Of a stretch of 48,233 bases of DNA, positions 45,512 through 48,233 are shown one piece after another. The position numbers and the translations under genes are program-made. The stretch spans positions 20,532 through 68,764 of the forward strand of contig QPIN01000055.1 of NCBI GenBank assembly GCA_003666385.1, written 5' to 3'. How positions within the stretch are numbered: the stretch's first letter is position 1; every line of letters begins with the position of its first letter. Under the pieces are notes generated by a model. The model did not search any database, was not told the DNA's origin, and was given only the letters and a program-made list of their open reading frames with translations. This DNA is from Methylococcales symbiont of Hymedesmia sp. n. MRB-2018. Its GTDB lineage: Bacteria; Pseudomonadota; Gammaproteobacteria; Methylococcales; Methylomonadaceae.

Positions 45512-45589
45512 GAGAACTCAGTATAACTCTGGCGATGAGAAAAAAGTGATAGAATTTTTTTATCCGTTCATGAGTTATGCTGAGTTCTC
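45512..45589. repeat. MITE-like element, family B (78 bp)
   Basis: 18-bp terminal inverted repeats GAGAACTCAGTATAACTC and (reverse complement of the right end) GAGAACTCAGCATAACTC differ at one position. The element begins on the base after the PLD gene stop. Partial copies are at 42064-42097, 26943-26967, 22682-22698 and at the right end of the family A copy near 14884-14893. Confidence 0.8.
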
Positions 45590-45592
45590 GGT

Positions 45593-45661
45593 TTATTAAT
45601 CGTAGGGGCAACCCCCTGTGGTTGCCTTTTAATTAAGCCAATAATTGCAAAACACAAATTA
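45593..45661. repeat. Hairpin repeat family D, copy 1
   Basis: About 69 bp starting ATTAATCGTAGGGGCAACCC, with a GGGCAACC / GGTTGCC hairpin and then AATTAAGCCAATAATTGCAA. Further copies are at 47272-47340 and 47949-48017. It precedes the aldehyde dehydrogenase gene and could supply a terminator-like stem for the gene upstream. Confidence 0.75.
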
Positions 45662-45710
45662 GACTCTAATTATTTCACCCTATTATTCTATTATTTAACG
45701 AGGAAATCTT

Positions 45711-47165
45711 ATGAATATTGCAGCCTCAGCCGAAACGACGCATTTTCCAATTTATGTTGCTGGTGACTTTAAAACGACTCAGCAGACATTAGAAGTTATC
45801 AATTCGTATTCAGGTACTTGTGTTTTTAGTACCTACTTGGGTGGTCAAGATGAGTTTGATAAGGCTGTCAATTCAGCCTGTGCAGTACAAGAAACCATGC
45901 GTGACTTACCCATTTATCAGCGCTTCCAGATATTAATGGATATTGCCAATAAATTACAGGCTGAACGCAGCAAGATAGCTAAAATTATTTCACTAGAAGC
46001 TGCCAAGCCTTTAAAACTAGCATTAGCAGAAGTTGATCGTTCAATTCAGACTTTTGTGGTATCTGCGGAAGAAGCGAAACGCATACCCGGTGAAGTTATA
46101 AGTATTGATTGGACAGAGACCAGTGCTAATAAAGATGCGATTGTTAAGTATTTTCCTGTCGGTGTGGTTGCCGCGATTGTACCGTTTAATTTTCCCTTGA
46201 ACTTGGCGGCACATAAGATTGCACCTGCCATTGCAGCAGGTTGTCCTATTGTGCTTAAACCCGCTTCCAAAACGCCTATTACAGCTTTGTTTCTAGCTCA
46301 AATTATTGATCAAACAAGTTTACCCAAAGGTGCTTTTTCTGTGTTACCTATGGACAGAAAAGTGGGTAATCAATTAGTGACTGATCCACGCTTTAACTTA
46401 CTAAGTTTTACTGGATCAGCGGATGTTGGTTGGGAAATGAAAAAGAATGCAGGTAAGAAAAAAGTGATTCTGGAATTAGGTGGTAATGCAGGATTAATTG
46501 TAGATAAAGATGCCAATATTGAACGTGCCGTCACCAAAGCAGTGAATGGTGCCTTTTCCTTTGCAGGACAAACCTGTATTCATACACAACGTATTTATGT
46601 GCATAGCCAATGTTTTGACACATTTATTGATCAGTTTAAACAAGGCTTGTTGGCGTTAAAAATAGGCGCTCCAGAACAAGCGGATACCGATTTTTCATCC
46701 ATGATTGATAAAAATAACGCCAAGCGCATAGAATCCTGGGTTAATGAAGCGGTCGTATCAGGTGCTGATGTGGTTTGCGGCGGAATACGGACAGGTACAG
46801 TTTATCCACCCACTGTATTGACTAATACCAAAAATGATATGAAAGTCTGTTGCTTAGAAGCCTTTGCACCCATAGTCATCATAGAAAAATTTACCGATTT
46901 CAAACAAACAATCAGTGCTATTAATGCTTCTGATTTTGGTCTTCAAACAGGTATTTTTACCCATGATAATCGTAAAATAAATTACGCCTTTATGCATTTG
47001 CATGTTGGAGGGGTCATTATTAATGATGCTCCGACATTTCGTGCAGATCACATGCCGTATGGTGGTGTTAAAGATTCAGGCTTAGGCAGAGAAGGGCCTA
47101 AATATGCTATTTTCGATATGATGGAGCCAAAAGTATTAGTTAATGACTATACGGATAGTCTTTAG
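45711..47165 (+). CDS. NAD(P)-dependent aldehyde dehydrogenase
   Basis: 484 residues, typical ALDH length. Asn160 (PFNFPLN), Glu255 (LELGGNAG) and the nucleophile Cys289 (FAGQTCIHTQR) form the active site. PYGGVKDSGLGREGP is the usual C-terminal signature. It oxidises an aldehyde to a carboxylate; the particular substrate is unclear, and the lactaldehyde/semialdehyde-type group is the nearest by motif. A strong ribosome binding site (GAGGAA) precedes ATG 45711. No pathway partner is adjacent. Confidence 0.9.
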   Translation: MNIAASAETTHFPIYVAGDFKTTQQTLEVINSYSGTCVFSTYLGGQDEFDKAVNSACAVQETMRDLPIYQRFQILMDIANKLQAERSKIAKIISLEAAKPLKLALAEVDRSIQTFVVSAEEAKRIPGEVISIDWTETSANKDAIVKYFPVGVVAAIVPFNFPLNLAAHKIAPAIAAGCPIVLKPASKTPITALFLAQIIDQTSLPKGAFSVLPMDRKVGNQLVTDPRFNLLSFTGSADVGWEMKKNAGKKKVILELGGNAGLIVDKDANIERAVTKAVNGAFSFAGQTCIHTQRIYVHSQCFDTFIDQFKQGLLALKIGAPEQADTDFSSMIDKNNAKRIESWVNEAVVSGADVVCGGIRTGTVYPPTVLTNTKNDMKVCCLEAFAPIVIIEKFTDFKQTISAINASDFGLQTGIFTHDNRKINYAFMHLHVGGVIINDAPTFRADHMPYGGVKDSGLGREGPKYAIFDMMEPKVLVNDYTDSL

Positions 47166-47212
47166 TAAGACAACTGGCAACAAAGAATATAAGAATATAA
47201 GGGAGAATATAA

Positions 47213-47267
47213 GGGGACGCTACCCTTTATATTTCTTATACCAGGGAAAAGGGTAGTGAAGTTCCCC
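47213..47267 (+). terminator. Nested inverted repeat after the aldehyde dehydrogenase
   Basis: CTACCCTTT (47220-47228) pairs with AAAGGGTAG (47248-47256), and GGGGA (47213-47217) pairs with TCCCC (47263-47267) outside it. The structure lies 50 bp after the stop. No T-run follows, so a factor-independent terminator is uncertain; it resembles a REP-like hairpin. Confidence 0.5.
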
Positions 47268-47271
47268 CCAT

Positions 47272-47340
47272 TATTATTAATCGTAGGGGCAACCCCTTGT
47301 GGTTGCCCTTAATTAAGCCAATAATTGCAAAACATAAATT
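47272..47340. repeat. Hairpin repeat family D, copy 2
   Basis: Same sequence block as 45593-45661 with a GGGCAACC / GGTTGCCC stem. It is part of the 677-bp tandem unit, lying about 100 bp before the coiled-coil gene. Confidence 0.75.
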
Positions 47341-47441
47341 AATTCTACTCTTGTATCTGACCCCTAATTTTCCCCATATTGCTATGTATTAACACAACAC
47401 CTGCTGTATAATCCCCCTCTTATTTTTGCAAGATTAACATT

Positions 47442-47876
47442 ATGAGTGAAACCAAAGTAGATGACATGCTTGTCGAAATGATCGAGCCTAAAATCAAAGA
47501 AATAGAACAGCGTTTTAGCGATGGTAAAGGCTTAACACAAGACGACATCAACACCTTACTGCTCAAATCCCAATACAATCACATCAATCATTTAGATGAC
47601 AAATTAAATGAAGTAACCGCTAGTGTTATAGGGCTGGAAGGCAAGTTTAACATTCTTGAAGGCAGGTTTGATATTCTTGAAGGCAAGTTTGAATTACTAA
47701 AAACAGACCTTGAAGGTAAGTTTGAATTACTAAAAACAGACCTTGAAAGCAAGTTTGAATTATTAAAAACAGACATTGAAGTTACCATTCAAAAAGCACT
47801 CAATAAAAATATGCTTGTCCTTGTTGCCGCTATGGGTTTTTTCTTAACCTTGTCAAAATTGATTGATAAACTTTAA
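47442..47876 (+). CDS. Small coiled-coil protein with C-terminal membrane anchor
   Basis: 144 residues, not recognised as a named family; it resembles DUF1640-like coiled-coil membrane proteins in layout. A charged N-terminal helical region precedes three 11-residue repeats GKFELLKTDLE (33-bp DNA repeats at 47682-47714, 47715-47747 and 47748-47780) and two looser ones. These suggest an extended coiled coil. The C-terminus has one hydrophobic helix (MLVLVAAMGFFLTL). It is duplicated in tandem at 48119. Oligomeric scaffolding or membrane tethering is possible, but no function is claimed. Confidence 0.75.
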   Translation: MSETKVDDMLVEMIEPKIKEIEQRFSDGKGLTQDDINTLLLKSQYNHINHLDDKLNEVTASVIGLEGKFNILEGRFDILEGKFELLKTDLEGKFELLKTDLESKFELLKTDIEVTIQKALNKNMLVLVAAMGFFLTLSKLIDKL

Positions 47877-47948
47877 AAAGTGTGTCTCGCACCCCCCAAG
47901 CTGGAGCTGGGAACGAGCAAAAAAGGGTAGCGCCCCCTTTCCCCCCAT

Positions 47949-48017
47949 TATTATTAATCGTAGGGGAAACCCCTTGTGGCTGCCCTTAATTAAGCCAATA
48001 ATTGCAAAACATAAATT
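47949..48017. repeat. Hairpin repeat family D, copy 3
   Basis: Matches copy 2 at 677-bp offset with changes in the stem (GGGGAAACC / GGCTGCCC), which partly disrupt pairing. It belongs to the second tandem unit. Confidence 0.75.
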
Positions 48018-48118
48018 AACTCTACTCTTGTATCTGACCCCTAATTTTCCCCATATTGCTTTGTATTAACACAACACCTGCTGTACAATCCCCCTCTTAT
48101 TTTTGCAAGATTAACATT

Positions 48119-48233
48119 ATGAGTGAAACCAAAGTAGATGATATGCTTATCGAAATGATTGAGCCTAAAATCAAAGAAATAGAACAGCGTTTTAGCGATG
48201 GTAAAGGCTTAACACAAGACGACATCAACACCT
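48119..48233 (+). CDS. Second copy of the coiled-coil protein gene (3' end outside window)
   Basis: Thirty-eight codons are visible, almost identical to the start of the 47442 gene (one visible substitution is Val to Ile in DDMLVEMIE). The same upstream sequence and ribosome binding region are duplicated. It runs off the window, so integrity cannot be judged. Confidence 0.85.
   Translation, partial: MSETKVDDMLIEMIEPKIKEIEQRFSDGKGLTQDDINT

Larger units (their letters stand above)
47264..48233 (+). repeat. 677-bp tandem duplication (second copy truncated by window end)
   Basis: 47264-47940 is repeated from 47941 to the window end at a constant offset of 677 bp. It covers hairpin family D, the upstream region and the coiled-coil gene. 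Differences are few single-base changes, so the duplication is recent. Whether more copies follow cannot be seen. Confidence 0.9.

Noticed and set aside
47863..48069. 68-codon frame overlapping the end of the coiled-coil gene
   Set aside because: It runs through the duplicated hairpin repeat and is not a plausible protein.

Overview
The window reads as chromosomal DNA of an AT-rich gammaproteobacterium. The gene content points that way: argH, comEC, dsbB, rsmJ, lgt, prfB, lysS, an Rrf2-controlled SUF operon that uses SufU, and TupA-type tungstate uptake. The set would suit a marine methanotroph or sulfur-oxidiser relative, but that placement is inference, not proof. Intergenic space is rich in short dispersed repeats.

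Layout. (1) 1-14739: homopolymer tracts and a 7-bp triplication precede one giant secreted adhesin-like autotransporter with 11 PKD / BspA-repeat / cadherin-like modules. (2) 14740-20229: tungstate-type ABC ATPase and binding protein (divergent, no permease), dsbB, argH and a histidine phosphatase. (3) 20312-22677: a small hsdM-like remnant, then comEC. (4) 22776-29974: Rrf2 regulator with an IscR-type operator, sufBCD, a repeat-rich gap, sufS-sufU, rsmJ and a Rieske protein. (5) 29999-33665: lgt, prfB (without the usual programmed frameshift) and lysS.

(6) 33906-42016: a complete type II-C CRISPR-Cas locus. A tracrRNA gene is divergent from cas9, with promoters packed into the anti-repeat and cas9 start. 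cas9-cas1-cas2 follow, then 46 repeats (44 uniform, 2 decayed). Repeat orientation by II-C homology, a -10-like end on every intact repeat, and a hairpin overlapping the cas2 stop that has its U-tract only on the minus strand all indicate that the array is transcribed towards cas2. At the far end a DinJ/RelB-YafQ-type toxin-antitoxin cassette sits exactly at a repeat-spacer junction. Its toxin gene is frameshifted and its last codons are a CRISPR spacer plus repeat.

(7) 42219-45511: two uncharacterised phosphodiesterase-fold proteins, one an EEP hydrolase with two CBM21-like domains and one a two-motif phospholipase D protein with an N-terminal beta-rich domain. (8) 45711-48233: an aldehyde dehydrogenase, then a coiled-coil membrane-anchored protein in a 677-bp tandem duplication whose second copy is cut by the window end.

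At least four dispersed repeat families occur between genes, including a 105-bp near-perfect foldback. The strongest candidates for something new are the toxin-antitoxin cassette fused into the CRISPR trailer, the CBM21-EEP / PLD pair next to it, and the foldback element whose arm differences mostly keep RNA pairing.
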